From Methylorubrum rhodinum (GTDB taxonomy: Bacteria > Pseudomonadota > Alphaproteobacteria > Rhizobiales > Beijerinckiaceae), in NCBI RefSeq assembly GCF_014199935.1, contig NZ_JACHOP010000019.1, positions 1-64,000 of the forward strand: a stretch of DNA of 64,000 nucleotides. The letters are read 5' to 3'. The position numbers and the translations under genes are program-made. The stretch's first letter is position 1. Every line of letters begins with the position of its first letter. Below the pieces are notes generated by a model. That model was not told the DNA's origin. It saw only the letters and a list, made by a program, of their open reading frames with translations, and did no database searches. Shown piece by piece: positions 22,553 to 31,481 of the stretch.

Positions 22553-23481
22553 CTGCCTCTTCGAACCTCACCGACGCCATCCGCGCCGCTGCACCCAACC
22601 TCCGCGGCCGGCTTCTCGAGAACCAGTCGCTGTCCGACCTCACGTGGTTTCGCGTCGGCGGGCCCGCCGAGGTGCTGTTCAGCCCGGCCGACGAGGAGGA
22701 TCTTTCGCAGTTCCTCGCCGCCCTCGATCCGGCCGTGCCGGTGACCGTGATCGGGCTGGGCTCGAACCTGATCGTGCGCGACGGTGGCATTCCCGGCGTG
22801 ACGATCCGGCTCGGGGGCAAAGCGTTCGGCTCGGTCGCGATCGACGGCGAGACGATCCGCGCCGGCACCGCGGTGCCCGACATGCGCCTCGCCAAGACTT
22901 CCGCCGAGGCGTCCCTCGACGGGCTCGCCTTCTTCCGCGGCATCCCCGGCTCGGTCGGCGGAGCGCTCCGCATGAACGCCGGGGCGCATGGCGGCGAGAC
23001 CACCGACGTGCTGACGCAGGCCCGCGGCATCGACCGCAAGGGGGAAGCCCGGACCTTCACCCACGCCGAGATGGGATTCCGCTATCGCCATTCCTCGGCC
23101 CCCGGCGACGTTATTTTTACGAGCGCGACCTTCCGTGGCCGTCCGGGTGATCGACAAGAAATCGAAGCCGAAATGGATCGGGTCACGGCGGCCCGCGAGG
23201 CGGCTCAGCCGATTCGCGAGCGCACCGGCGGCTCGACCTTCAAGAACCCGGAGGGCGGCAAGGCCTGGCAGCTCATCGACGCCGCCGGCTGCCGCGGGCT
23301 GACACTGGGCGGGGCCCAGGTCTCGGAGATGCACTGCAACTTCCTTATCAACCGCGGCGGGGCGACAGCCGCCGACATCGAGGGCCTCGGCGAGGAAGTC
23401 CGCCGCCGGGTGCGCGAGTCGTCCGGAGTCGAGCTGCATTGGGAGATCAAGCGGATCGGCGTCGACCGGTCCGAGGTGTGA
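22549..23481 (+). CDS. murB: UDP-N-acetylenolpyruvoylglucosamine reductase MurB
   Basis: 310 residues. FAD- and NADPH-dependent reduction giving UDP-MurNAc. Motifs: WFRVGGPAEVLF, the FAD-binding VIGLGSNLIVRDGGIPG, FFRGIPGSVGGALRMNAGAH, the catalytic-region GGSTFKNPEGGKAWQLID with its Ser, and VSEMHCNFLIN. The ATG at 22549 overlaps the stop of the DUF559 gene and has GAGAGGGGGA upstream; an open frame further upstream is repeat sequence. Followed six bases later by hicA. Confidence 0.96.
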   Translation: MTASSNLTDAIRAAAPNLRGRLLENQSLSDLTWFRVGGPAEVLFSPADEEDLSQFLAALDPAVPVTVIGLGSNLIVRDGGIPGVTIRLGGKAFGSVAIDGETIRAGTAVPDMRLAKTSAEASLDGLAFFRGIPGSVGGALRMNAGAHGGETTDVLTQARGIDRKGEARTFTHAEMGFRYRHSSAPGDVIFTSATFRGRPGDRQEIEAEMDRVTAAREAAQPIRERTGGSTFKNPEGGKAWQLIDAAGCRGLTLGGAQVSEMHCNFLINRGGATAADIEGLGEEVRRRVRESSGVELHWEIKRIGVDRSEV

Positions 23482-23487
23482 GCGGCG

Positions 23488-23682
23488 GTGAAGGTCCGTG
23501 AGATCATCCGCCTGATCGAGGCTGACGGATGGAGCCTCGTCGCGACACGCGGCTCTCATCGGCAGTACAAGCATCCGACGAAGCCCGGCCGCGTCACTGT
23601 AGCGGGCGCCCCATCGGACGAAATCGCGCCCGGAACGCGGGGGAGCATCCTCAAGCAGGCGGGCCTGAAGGGACAGGACTGA
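23488..23682 (+). CDS. hicA: HicA-type toxin (mRNA interferase)
   Basis: 64 residues, the normal size of HicA, which has a small dsRNA-binding-like fold and cleaves mRNA during translation. It begins KVREIIRLIEADGWSLVATR and carries the catalytic His in GSHRQYKHP, followed by VTVAG and the helical end GSILKQAGL. It starts with GTG, six bases after murB. Its stop overlaps the antitoxin start (TGATG), the usual toxin-first order of hicAB. All key elements look intact. Confidence 0.9.
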   Translation: MKVREIIRLIEADGWSLVATRGSHRQYKHPTKPGRVTVAGAPSDEIAPGTRGSILKQAGLKGQD

Positions 23683-23888
23683 TGCGCTACGCCGTCGTCA
23701 TCGAGCGGGCCGGAGACAATTTTTCGGCCTACGTGCCCGATCTGCCGGGCTGCATCGCCACTGCGCCGACCCCCGAGGCCGTCGAGAGCGAGATTCGCGA
23801 GGCCATCCGCTTCCACATCGACGGACTGCGCGCCGACGGCGAGCCCGTGCCCGAGCCGACCAGCCGGGCTGAGTACGTCGACGCCTAA
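23682..23888 (+). CDS. hicB: HicB-type antitoxin
   Basis: 68 residues with the partially degraded RNase H-like fold that neutralises HicA: MRYAVVIERAGDNFSAYVPD, LPGCIATAPTPEAVESEIRE, AIRFHIDGLRADGEPVPEP. Many HicB proteins carry an additional C-terminal ribbon-helix-helix or HTH DNA-binding domain; this one ends right after the core domain, so self-repression by HicB alone is not expected. It overlaps hicA and is 29 bases before ddl, so the pair is part of the cell-wall operon. Confidence 0.9.
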   Translation: MRYAVVIERAGDNFSAYVPDLPGCIATAPTPEAVESEIREAIRFHIDGLRADGEPVPEPTSRAEYVDA

Positions 23889-23917
23889 TTTTTTCGGCCG
23901 ACTTCCGGAGCCATCCC

Positions 23918-24841
23918 ATGTCCAAGCACGTCGCCGTCCTGATGGGCGGCTGGTCCTCCGAGCGGGAGATCTCGCTGCGCTCCGGCAATGCCTGCGCCCG
24001 GGCGCTGGAAGGGGAGGGGTTCCGGGTCACGCCCGTCGATGTCGGGCCCGACATCGCCGCCGTGCTGACCGCGCTTGCGCCCGACGTGGCGCTCAACGCG
24101 CTTCACGGGCCGGCGGGCGAGGACGGGACGATCCAGGGCCTGCTCGAAATCCTCAAGATTCCCTACACTCATTCCGGCGTGCTGGCCTCGGCGCTCGCCA
24201 TGCACAAGGAGCGTGCCAAAACGGTCATGCGGGCGGCCGGAGTCTCGGTGCCGGAGGGCCGCGTCGTTAACCGTCATGATGCGGCGAAGTCACACCCGTT
24301 AACCCCTCCGTATGTCGTGAAGCCCATCGCCGAGGGCTCCTCCATGGGGGTCATCATCGTGCGCGACGGGCGCTCGCATCCGCCCCAGATCCTGGCTTCC
24401 GACGCGTGGACCTACGGCGAGGAAGTCCTTGCGGAGACTTACGTTGCCGGCCGCGAACTGACCTGCGCCGTGATCGGCGACCGGGCGCTCGGCGTCACCG
24501 AGATCAAGCCGGTCTCGGGGGAGTGGTACGACTTCGACGCGAAGTACGCCGGAGGCGGGTCGATCCACGTCCTTCCCGCCGATCTTAAACCAAATGTTTA
24601 CCAGCGTGTCCAAGAGTTGGCGTTAACGGCGCATCAAGCACTGGGATGCCGTGGCGTCAGCCGTGCCGACCTTCGTTACGACGACACGCCGGGGGGAACC
24701 GGCGCCCTCGTCGTGCTGGAGGTCAACACGCAGCCCGGCATGACCCAGACGAGCCTTGTGCCGGAGATCGCGGCCCACGCAGGCCTGAGTTTCGGTGAAC
24801 TCGTCCGATGGATGGTGGAGGACGCTTCTCTCAGCCGCTGA
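23918..24841 (+). CDS. ddl: D-alanine--D-alanine ligase
   Basis: 307 residues, ATP-grasp enzyme that makes the D-Ala-D-Ala dipeptide for peptidoglycan precursors. Motifs: VLMGGWSSEREISLRSG at the N-terminus, ALHGPAGEDGTIQGLLE, PYTHSGVLASALAMHKER, YVVKPIAEGSSMGV (ATP-binding Lys), and VLEVNTQPGMTQTSL with the metal-binding acidic/Asn residues. The 3' end overlaps the start of ftsQ by 34 bases in another frame, typical of this cluster. Confidence 0.96.
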   Translation: MSKHVAVLMGGWSSEREISLRSGNACARALEGEGFRVTPVDVGPDIAAVLTALAPDVALNALHGPAGEDGTIQGLLEILKIPYTHSGVLASALAMHKERAKTVMRAAGVSVPEGRVVNRHDAAKSHPLTPPYVVKPIAEGSSMGVIIVRDGRSHPPQILASDAWTYGEEVLAETYVAGRELTCAVIGDRALGVTEIKPVSGEWYDFDAKYAGGGSIHVLPADLKPNVYQRVQELALTAHQALGCRGVSRADLRYDDTPGGTGALVVLEVNTQPGMTQTSLVPEIAAHAGLSFGELVRWMVEDASLSR

Positions 24842-25746
24842 ACGCTTCCGGCCTCGGAAGCGGCGGAGCCCCCGCGGGGTTCCGGCTGCGGCTGCCCCGG
24901 TTCCTGCGGCGGTTTTCCGCCCGCCGCCTGCGCGTGGCCGCGCCGATCGAGCAGCGCGTGCCGCGGCTCGCCGGCATCGCTTTGGTCTCCGGTCTCTCCG
25001 GTGTCCTGGCACTGGCCGGCTTCGTGGCGAGCGGGCGCTACGACGCCTTCGTCGCCGAGAACGGGCGGCCCCTCGACATCATGGCCCGCATCGCCGGCTT
25101 CGGCGTCGAGCGGGTGACGATCTCCGGCATCTCGCGGATGTACGAGCGCGAGGTGCTCTCCGCCGCCGGGATCGACTGGCGCTCCTCGGTGCCCTTCCTC
25201 GACCTCGACCGGGCGCGCGAGCGCCTGCTCGCCGAGCCGCTCATCGCCAGCGTGTCGGTGCGCAAGCTCTATCCCAACGAGATCGTGATCAACCAGGTCG
25301 AGCGCGAGCCCGCCGCCCTCTGGCAGCGCAACGGCGAGATCCAGGTGATCGCCGCCGACGGCACCGTGATCGACGAGATGCGCGACGAGCGCTACGTCAA
25401 CCTGCCCCTCGTCGTGGGGGAGGGGGCCAACGCCCGCCTCACCGAATATCTCGGGCTGATCGAGGCCGCCGGGCCGCTCGGGTCGCGCATCAAGGCCGGC
25501 ACCTTCGTCTCCGGCCGGCGCTGGACGCTCAAGCTCGACGGCGTCGACATCCGCCTGCCCGAGACCGGCGCGGCCGAGGCGCTGACCCGGCTGGTACGGA
25601 TCGAGCGCGAGAACCGCATCCTCGACAAGGACATCATCGCCGTCGACCTGCGCATGGCCGACCGCGTCGTGGTGCGCCTCACCGAGGAGGCCGCCGCCGC
25701 CCGTGCCGAGAGCCGCAAGAAGCCGAAGAAGGCGACGCCGACATGA
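24808..25746 (+). CDS. ftsQ: Cell division protein FtsQ
   Basis: 312 residues. A basic cytoplasmic start (to about residue 50) precedes one membrane helix (LAGIALVSGLSGVLALAGFV), then a periplasmic POTRA domain (GVERVTISGISRMYEREVLS) and the FtsQ/DivIB domain containing LYPNEIVINQVEREPAALWQ. FtsQ links FtsL/FtsB and the septal synthase to the divisome. The Lys-rich tail (ESRKKPKKATPT) is extra. It overlaps ddl. Confidence 0.93.
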   Translation: MDGGGRFSQPLNASGLGSGGAPAGFRLRLPRFLRRFSARRLRVAAPIEQRVPRLAGIALVSGLSGVLALAGFVASGRYDAFVAENGRPLDIMARIAGFGVERVTISGISRMYEREVLSAAGIDWRSSVPFLDLDRARERLLAEPLIASVSVRKLYPNEIVINQVEREPAALWQRNGEIQVIAADGTVIDEMRDERYVNLPLVVGEGANARLTEYLGLIEAAGPLGSRIKAGTFVSGRRWTLKLDGVDIRLPETGAAEALTRLVRIERENRILDKDIIAVDLRMADRVVVRLTEEAAAARAESRKKPKKATPT

Positions 25747-25805
25747 GCGCCCGCCCGACCACCCTCCGCCTCGTTCCCCGCCGTGTTCTCGCCGAGTAGC
25801 GTCCG

Positions 25806-27128
25806 ATGCAGACCCCCCACTGCCTCACGCCGCGCCTGAAGCCGCTCTCCGCCCGCCGGAGCGCGACCCTGTCGGTGCTCGACATCGGCACCAGCAAGGT
25901 CGTGTGCCTCATCGCCGAATTGCAGCCGGCCGAGGCGGTCTCGACCCTGCGGGGCCGCACCCACCTCGCCCGCATCATCGGCATCGGCCATCAGCGCTCC
26001 CTCGGGCTGAAGGGCGGCGCCATCGTCGATCTGGAGGCCGCCGAGGGCGCGATCCGTCACGCGGTGCATGCCGCCGAGCGGATGGCCAAGGCCGAGGTCC
26101 AGTCGGTCATCGTCAACATCTCCGGCGGGCGCCTCGCCTCGCAGCATTTCGAGGCGCGGGTGAACGTCCGCTCCGGCACCGTCACCGGCGCCGATGTCGA
26201 GCGCGTGCTGGAGACCGCGAGCGCCCACGGCGTCAGCCCCGGACGTGCCGTGCTCCACGCCCTGCCGACCGGCTACGCGCTGGACGGCCAGGGCGCGGTG
26301 ATCGACCCGTCCGGCATGATCGGCGATTCGCTCGGCGTCGATCTCCACGTCGTCACCGCGGAGGCGGCCGCCGCCCGCAACCTGATGCTCGCGGTCGAGC
26401 ATTGCCATCTCGGTGTCGATGCCGTGATCGCCACCCCCTACGCCGCCGGCCTCTCGGCGCTCGTCGACGACGAGGCCGAACTCGGCTGCGTCGTCGTCGA
26501 CATGGGCGGCGGCACCACCAGCGTCGGCGTGTTCACCGGCGGCCACCTCGTCCATTGCGACGCGGTCGCGGTCGGCGGGCACCACGTCACCATGGACATC
26601 GCCCGCGGCCTCTCGACCCGCGTCTCGGTCGCCGAGCGGCTGAAGACCCTCTACGGCTCGGCCATCGCCACGCCGTCCGACGAGCGCGACATGATCGCGG
26701 TCCACGGCGTCGGCGAGGACGAGGGCGAGGCGCCCTCCCACGTGCCGCGCTCGCAACTCGTGCGCATCGTCAAGCCGCGGGTCGAGGAAGTGCTCGAACT
26801 GGTGCGCGACCGCCTGCGCAACGCCGGCTTCGGCGCCCAGGCCGGCCGCCGGGTGATCCTGACGGGCGGGGCGAGCCAGCTCGTCGGCCTGCCGGAGACG
26901 GCCCGGCGCATCCTCCAGGGACAGGTCCGCATCGGGCGCCCGCTCGGCATCCGCGGTCTGCCGGAAGCCGCCAAGGGCCCCGCCTTCTCGGCCTCGGTCG
27001 GGATGCTGGTCTACCCGCAGGTCGCGCATGCGGAGCATTTCGAGCCGCGGGGGCAGGGCGCCTTCGCCGGCACGGGAACGGACGGATACTTTTCACGGGT
27101 CGGTCGCTGGATCCGCGAGAGCTTCTGA
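25806..27128 (+). CDS. ftsA: Cell division protein FtsA
   Basis: 440 residues, actin-like ATPase that tethers FtsZ to the membrane. Phosphate loops are SVLDIGTSKVVCLIAEL and CVVVDMGGGTTSVGVF; the adenosine loop is VILTGGASQLVGLPE. The C-terminal amphipathic membrane-targeting helix is GYFSRVGRWIRESF. It begins 59 bases after ftsQ and precedes ftsZ by 109 bases. Confidence 0.95.
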   Translation: MQTPHCLTPRLKPLSARRSATLSVLDIGTSKVVCLIAELQPAEAVSTLRGRTHLARIIGIGHQRSLGLKGGAIVDLEAAEGAIRHAVHAAERMAKAEVQSVIVNISGGRLASQHFEARVNVRSGTVTGADVERVLETASAHGVSPGRAVLHALPTGYALDGQGAVIDPSGMIGDSLGVDLHVVTAEAAAARNLMLAVEHCHLGVDAVIATPYAAGLSALVDDEAELGCVVVDMGGGTTSVGVFTGGHLVHCDAVAVGGHHVTMDIARGLSTRVSVAERLKTLYGSAIATPSDERDMIAVHGVGEDEGEAPSHVPRSQLVRIVKPRVEEVLELVRDRLRNAGFGAQAGRRVILTGGASQLVGLPETARRILQGQVRIGRPLGIRGLPEAAKGPAFSASVGMLVYPQVAHAEHFEPRGQGAFAGTGTDGYFSRVGRWIRESF

Positions 27129-27237
27129 AGAACGACCCGCCCAGCCGAGAGGTGAAGGGCGGGGAAAAGAACAGGGCAGGCGTCCTCAGGGCGTCGATCA
27201 GACAATCTTTCAAGCAGTCACGAAGGGCACGACCACC

Positions 27238-29025
27238 ATGGCCATCTCTCTTCAGGCTCCCGATATCCGCGAGCTCAAGCCCCGCATCACCGTCTTCGGC
27301 GTCGGCGGCGCGGGCGGCAACGCCGTCAACAACATGATCGAGTCGGGGCTCCTCGGCTGCGAGTTCGTCGTGGCCAACACCGACGCCCAGGCACTCACCT
27401 CCTCGAAGGCCGAGCGGGTGATCCAGATGGGCATCGGCGTCACGCAGGGCCTCGGCGCGGGCTCGCACCCCGAGGTCGGCTCGGCGGCGGCCGAAGAGGT
27501 GATCGACGAGATCCGCGACCAGCTCTCGGGCGCGCATATGTGCTTCATCACCGCCGGCATGGGCGGCGGCACCGGCACGGGTGCGGCCCCGGTCATCGCC
27601 CGTGCGGCGCGCGACATGGGCATCCTCACGGTCGGCGTCGTGACCAAGCCCTTCCAGTTCGAGGGCATGCGCCGGATGCGCACGGCGGAGGCCGGCATCC
27701 AGGAGCTTCAGGCCGCGGTCGACACGCTCATCGTCATCCCGAACCAGAACCTGTTCCGCGTCGCCAACGAGAAGACCACCTTCGCCGACGCCTTCGCGAT
27801 GGCCGATCAGGTGCTCTACTCGGGCGTGGCCTGCATCACCGACCTCATGGTCAAGGAAGGCCTGATCAACCTCGACTTCGCCGACGTGCGCGCGATCATG
27901 CGCGGCATGGGCAAGGCGATGATGGGCACCGGCGAGGCCTCCGGCGAGAACCGCGCCAACCGCGCCGCGGAAGCCGCCATCGCCAACCCGCTCCTCGACG
28001 AGGTGTCGATGAAGGGCGCCCGCGGCCTCTTGATCTCGATCACCGGCGGCTCGGACCTGACCCTCTACGAACTCGACGAGGCCGCCACCCGCATCCGCGA
28101 GGAGGTCGATCAGGACGCCAACATCATCCTCGGTGCCACTTTCGACGAGAGCCTCGACGGCATCATCCGCGTGTCGGTGGTCGCCACCGGCATCGAGCCG
28201 GCGCTGATCTCGGCCGATTCGCCGAACAACCCGGAGATCGCCCAGACCGAGCAGCGCATCGCCGAGGTGGCCGAGCGCCTGCGCGCCGAGGCCCGCGCCC
28301 GCGCTTCCGCCGCGCTCTCGCCCGCGAGCCCCACCGCCGCCCCGCTCCACGCCCAGCGCCCGGCCCCCGAGCCGGTACGGGCCGCCGAGGCCGCACCCGC
28401 CTCGCGTCCGGCGATGCCGGAGGCCGTCGCCGCCGAGCCGGTGCGGGCCGAAACCTTTCGCGGCGACACCTTTCGTCCCGAGCCGGCCCCGGTCTTGCAT
28501 CACCACGACGTGATGTTGACCCAGGCCCCCGCCCGCGTCGCCGCCCCGGCCTACGAGCCGCCGGTTCCGGCCGCCCCCGTACAGGACGCCGCCCCGCTCG
28601 GCGCCGGCCCCTACGTGCCGCCGCGCCCGCAGCTGGCCCGTCCGCCGCGCATGCCGCAGATCTCGGACCTGCCGCCCCACACCCAGGCGCAGATCCTCAA
28701 GAGCCGCGGCGACGAGCCGGTGTCCGAGCCCGCTCCGGACTCCAAGCGGATGACCCTGCTGCGCCGTCTCGCCACCGTCGGCTTCGGCGGGCGCCGCGAG
28801 GAGGCCGAGGCCGCCCCGCTGCCGCCGGCCCCCCGCGCCGCCGCTCCGGCCCCGTCGATCCCGGCGCCCCGCGTCGAGCACGCGGTGCGCGCGCCGGCCC
28901 CCCAGGCGCCGCAATATCGCCCCGCCGCCGGCCATCTCGACCCGCAGGGTCGCGCCCTGCCGCCGCGGATGATGGAGGACGACCAGCTCGAGATCCCGGC
29001 CTTCCTCCGCCGGCAGGCGAACTGA
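27238..29025 (+). CDS. ftsZ: Cell division protein FtsZ
   Basis: 595 residues, a tubulin-like GTPase forming the Z-ring. The GTPase domain spans about residues 13-330: VGGAGGNAVNNMI, the tubulin signature GMGGGTGTGAAP, and the T7-loop region NLDFADVRAIM. A very long Ala/Pro-rich linker of roughly 240 residues follows, then the C-terminal peptide DDQLEIPAFLRRQAN that binds FtsA. The start at 27238 is chosen because similarity begins with the following residues; an open extension upstream has no FtsZ character. Two hairpins follow the gene. Confidence 0.97.
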   Translation: MAISLQAPDIRELKPRITVFGVGGAGGNAVNNMIESGLLGCEFVVANTDAQALTSSKAERVIQMGIGVTQGLGAGSHPEVGSAAAEEVIDEIRDQLSGAHMCFITAGMGGGTGTGAAPVIARAARDMGILTVGVVTKPFQFEGMRRMRTAEAGIQELQAAVDTLIVIPNQNLFRVANEKTTFADAFAMADQVLYSGVACITDLMVKEGLINLDFADVRAIMRGMGKAMMGTGEASGENRANRAAEAAIANPLLDEVSMKGARGLLISITGGSDLTLYELDEAATRIREEVDQDANIILGATFDESLDGIIRVSVVATGIEPALISADSPNNPEIAQTEQRIAEVAERLRAEARARASAALSPASPTAAPLHAQRPAPEPVRAAEAAPASRPAMPEAVAAEPVRAETFRGDTFRPEPAPVLHHHDVMLTQAPARVAAPAYEPPVPAAPVQDAAPLGAGPYVPPRPQLARPPRMPQISDLPPHTQAQILKSRGDEPVSEPAPDSKRMTLLRRLATVGFGGRREEAEAAPLPPAPRAAAPAPSIPAPRVEHAVRAPAPQAPQYRPAAGHLDPQGRALPPRMMEDDQLEIPAFLRRQAN

Positions 29026-29042
29026 GAAGCGTTGCCGTGATG

Positions 29043-29063
29043 GGCTGACGCTGCGCGTCAGCC
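29043..29063 (+). terminator. Strong hairpin after ftsZ
   Basis: GGCTGACGC and GCGTCAGCC form a perfect nine-base stem with a three-base loop, 18 bases after the ftsZ stop. There is no T-run directly after it, so it may stabilise the mRNA end rather than terminate by itself. Confidence 0.45.
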
Positions 29064-29087
29064 GTCACTGGGATATTTCGGCCACAG

Positions 29088-29113
29088 ACCCGGGACCGTA
29101 AGGTTCCGGGTTT
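29088..29113 (+). terminator. Probable intrinsic terminator between ftsZ and lpxC
   Basis: ACCCGGGACC pairs with GGTTCCGGGT around the tetraloop GTAA and is followed by a short T-run (TTTA). It is the second hairpin in the 337-base gap before lpxC; the rest of that gap is A+T-richer, has no gene, and probably holds the lpxC promoter. Confidence 0.5.
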
Positions 29114-29362
29114 AGCTGCTTGTTAACACACGGATGATAAAAGGCTTTTCAAAGATCGTGGCGAAACCGTGGCTGTAACAGATCGTAAGAATCCGTGATT
29201 TGGCCGGTGTGTGCGCCGCAGCTATACACACCCTCGGAACGACGAAAGGCGCGAACGGCGGTCACAGCCGGAGCGCTCGCAGAGGCTTCAAGCAGCGGAC
29301 GGACTTCACGCATCGTGCTTCCCGAAGGGCGCGCGCGAAGGATCCTGGCCGAGGGCTAAGGT

Positions 29363-30310
29363 ATGCGGACGAACCAACAAACAACGATCAAAGCGTCCGT
29401 GACCCTCACCGGCATCGGCGTCCACTCCGGGAACCCGGCGGAGATCATTCTCCACCCAGCCCCCGCCAATCACGGTGTCAGTTTCCTCCGCACCGGAACG
29501 CCGACCGGCAACGACCGGCTCATCAAGGCCCACTACGCCTGCGTTTCCGCCACCGAGCTCTGCACCGTCGTCGGCGACAACGAGACCGGTGCCGTCGCCA
29601 CCATCGAGCACCTGATGTCCGCCCTCTACGGATTGGGCGTCGACAACGTCCTCGTCGAGATCGACGGGCCCGAGATGCCGATCCTCGACGGCAGTGCCCG
29701 CCTCTTCGTCCAGGCCATCGACGGCGTCGGCCTCACGACCTGCAGCGCCCCGCGCCGCTGGATCAAGGTGCTCCAGCCGGTCCGCATCGAGTCCGGCCGC
29801 GCCTTCGCCGAGCTCCGCCCGATCGACCGCGGCTTCCGCCTCGACGTGGAGATCGATTTCGAATCCCCGGTGATCGGCCGCTCGCGCAAGGCGATGGACC
29901 TGACGCCGGCCGCCTATCGCCGCGAGATCGCGGGCGCCCGCACCTTCGGCATGATGAAGGACGTGGAGCGCTACTGGAAGGCCGGCTTCGCGCTGGGCGC
30001 CTCCCTCGACAACACGGTTGCCGTCGGCGAGACCGCGGTCGTCAACCCGGAAGGCCTGCGCTTTCCGGACGAGTTCGTCCGCCACAAGATCCTCGACGCC
30101 GTCGGCGACCTCGCGCTGGCCGGCCTGCCGATCCAGGGCGCCTACCGCTCCTATTGCGGCGGCCACCGCATGAATGTCGGCATCCTCCAGGCCCTGTTCG
30201 CCGACCGCGCGAACTACGCCATCGTCGAGGGCCAAGGCGCCCGCCGCGAGCCCGCGCGGGCCGAGTACGGCGCGGCCCTGGGGCTCGCCGCCTTCGCCGC
30301 CGAACTGTAA
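29363..30310 (+). CDS. lpxC: UDP-3-O-acyl-N-acetylglucosamine deacetylase LpxC
   Basis: 315 residues. Zinc enzyme for the first committed step of lipid A synthesis. Zinc ligands are visible in TIEHLMSALYGLG and in FVRHKILDAVGDLAL (HxxxD), and the N-terminal SVTLTGIGVHSG is typical. The catalytic-region GAPRTF is represented by AGARTFGMMKDVE. An extended open frame upstream has no family similarity, so the ATG at 29363 is used. It is the last gene in the division/wall cluster as conserved in many proteobacteria. Confidence 0.96.
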   Translation: MRTNQQTTIKASVTLTGIGVHSGNPAEIILHPAPANHGVSFLRTGTPTGNDRLIKAHYACVSATELCTVVGDNETGAVATIEHLMSALYGLGVDNVLVEIDGPEMPILDGSARLFVQAIDGVGLTTCSAPRRWIKVLQPVRIESGRAFAELRPIDRGFRLDVEIDFESPVIGRSRKAMDLTPAAYRREIAGARTFGMMKDVERYWKAGFALGASLDNTVAVGETAVVNPEGLRFPDEFVRHKILDAVGDLALAGLPIQGAYRSYCGGHRMNVGILQALFADRANYAIVEGQGARREPARAEYGAALGLAAFAAEL

Positions 30311-30475
30311 CCGACAAGACACAGGTCCGCCGCTCCGGCGCGCCGCACGGGATTCCTTAACATCTCGTCGGAACCTGCCGCTTTCGCGCCAGAATCGGAC
30401 CTCAACGCTAGAGCCTGCGCGTAGGACGCGTGCCGCTCTTTCGAGTGGCCCGTGCCTGACAGGGATTTGACCGCG

Positions 30476-31354
30476 ATGCCTCTGACCCTTCCGACCCGTG
30501 GCGCGATGGCGGCCGTCCTCCTCAGCCTCGGGGTCGGCCTCGGCGGCTGCGACGCCCTCGACCCGTCGAACCTGTTCGCCGAGAAGTACAAGCCCGAGGT
30601 GGTCGCCGACACGCCGGCCGACAAGCTCTACAGCGACGGCCTCGCGAAGATGGAGGACAAGGATTACGAGGGCGCCTCGAAGTCCTTCGACCAGCTCGAC
30701 AAGCAGTATTCCTACTCCGACTGGTCGCGCAGAGCTCTGCTGATGACCGCCTACTCGAACTACGAGGGCGCGAAGTACGACGACGCGATCACCGCCTCGA
30801 AGCGCTATCTCCAACGCCATCCCGCCAGCAAGGATGCGGCCTACGCCCAGTACCTGATGGCGATGTCGCAATATAAGCAGATCCCGGACGTGACCCGCGA
30901 TCAGGAGCGCTCCGAGCGCGCCCTCGTCGCCCTGCAGGAACTCGTCCAGAAGTACCCGACCTCCGAGTACGCCAACGACGCCAAGGCGAAGATCCAGATC
31001 ACCCGCGACCAGCTCGCGGCCAAGGAGATGGAGGTCGGCCGCTTCTACCTCGAGAAGCGCTCCTTCCCGGCGGCGATCAACCGGTTTCGCGACGTGATCT
31101 CGAAGTACCAGACCACCCGCCACACCGAGGAGGCGCTGGAGCGTCTCGTCGAGGCCTACATGGCGCTCGGCATCACCGGCGAGGCGCAGAACGCCGCGGC
31201 CGTGCTCGGCCACAACTTCCCCGACAGCCCCTGGTACAAGGACGCCTACGCGCTCCTGCAGACCGGCGGCCTGGAGCCCCGCGAGGAGAAGTCCTCCTGG
31301 CTCAGCCGCGCGTTCCGCGCCGTCACCGGCCAGAAGACCGCCTCGGCCGATTGA
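30476..31354 (+). CDS. bamD: Outer membrane assembly lipoprotein BamD
   Basis: 292 residues. The signal sequence ends in a lipobox (LGVGLGGC), so it is an outer-membrane lipoprotein. The mature part has TPR-type repeats (SDGLAKMEDKDYEGASKSFD, KYDDAITASKRYLQRHP, KRSFPAAINRFRDVISKYQT) as in BamD/ComL, an essential partner of BamA in outer-membrane protein folding. The ATG at 30476 is preferred over a GTG at 30452 because it gives a normal signal peptide. A strong terminator follows. Confidence 0.94.
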   Translation: MPLTLPTRGAMAAVLLSLGVGLGGCDALDPSNLFAEKYKPEVVADTPADKLYSDGLAKMEDKDYEGASKSFDQLDKQYSYSDWSRRALLMTAYSNYEGAKYDDAITASKRYLQRHPASKDAAYAQYLMAMSQYKQIPDVTRDQERSERALVALQELVQKYPTSEYANDAKAKIQITRDQLAAKEMEVGRFYLEKRSFPAAINRFRDVISKYQTTRHTEEALERLVEAYMALGITGEAQNAAAVLGHNFPDSPWYKDAYALLQTGGLEPREEKSSWLSRAFRAVTGQKTASAD

Positions 31355-31382
31355 GGCCGCGCGCAGGGATCGGACGGACGAG

Positions 31383-31413
31383 GGGCGCGGCATCGGCCGC
31401 GCCCTTCTTTTTT
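31383..31413 (+). terminator. Intrinsic terminator after bamD
   Basis: GGGCGCGGC and GCCGCGCCC form a nine-base stem around ATCG, followed by TTCTTTTTT. It separates bamD from recN. Confidence 0.85.
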
Positions 31414-31481
31414 CGCGTGAAGTCCGGCGCGCGCCGCCGTAAGAGACGCCGTCCGTTCACGACAGGAATTTCCGGCGCGGC

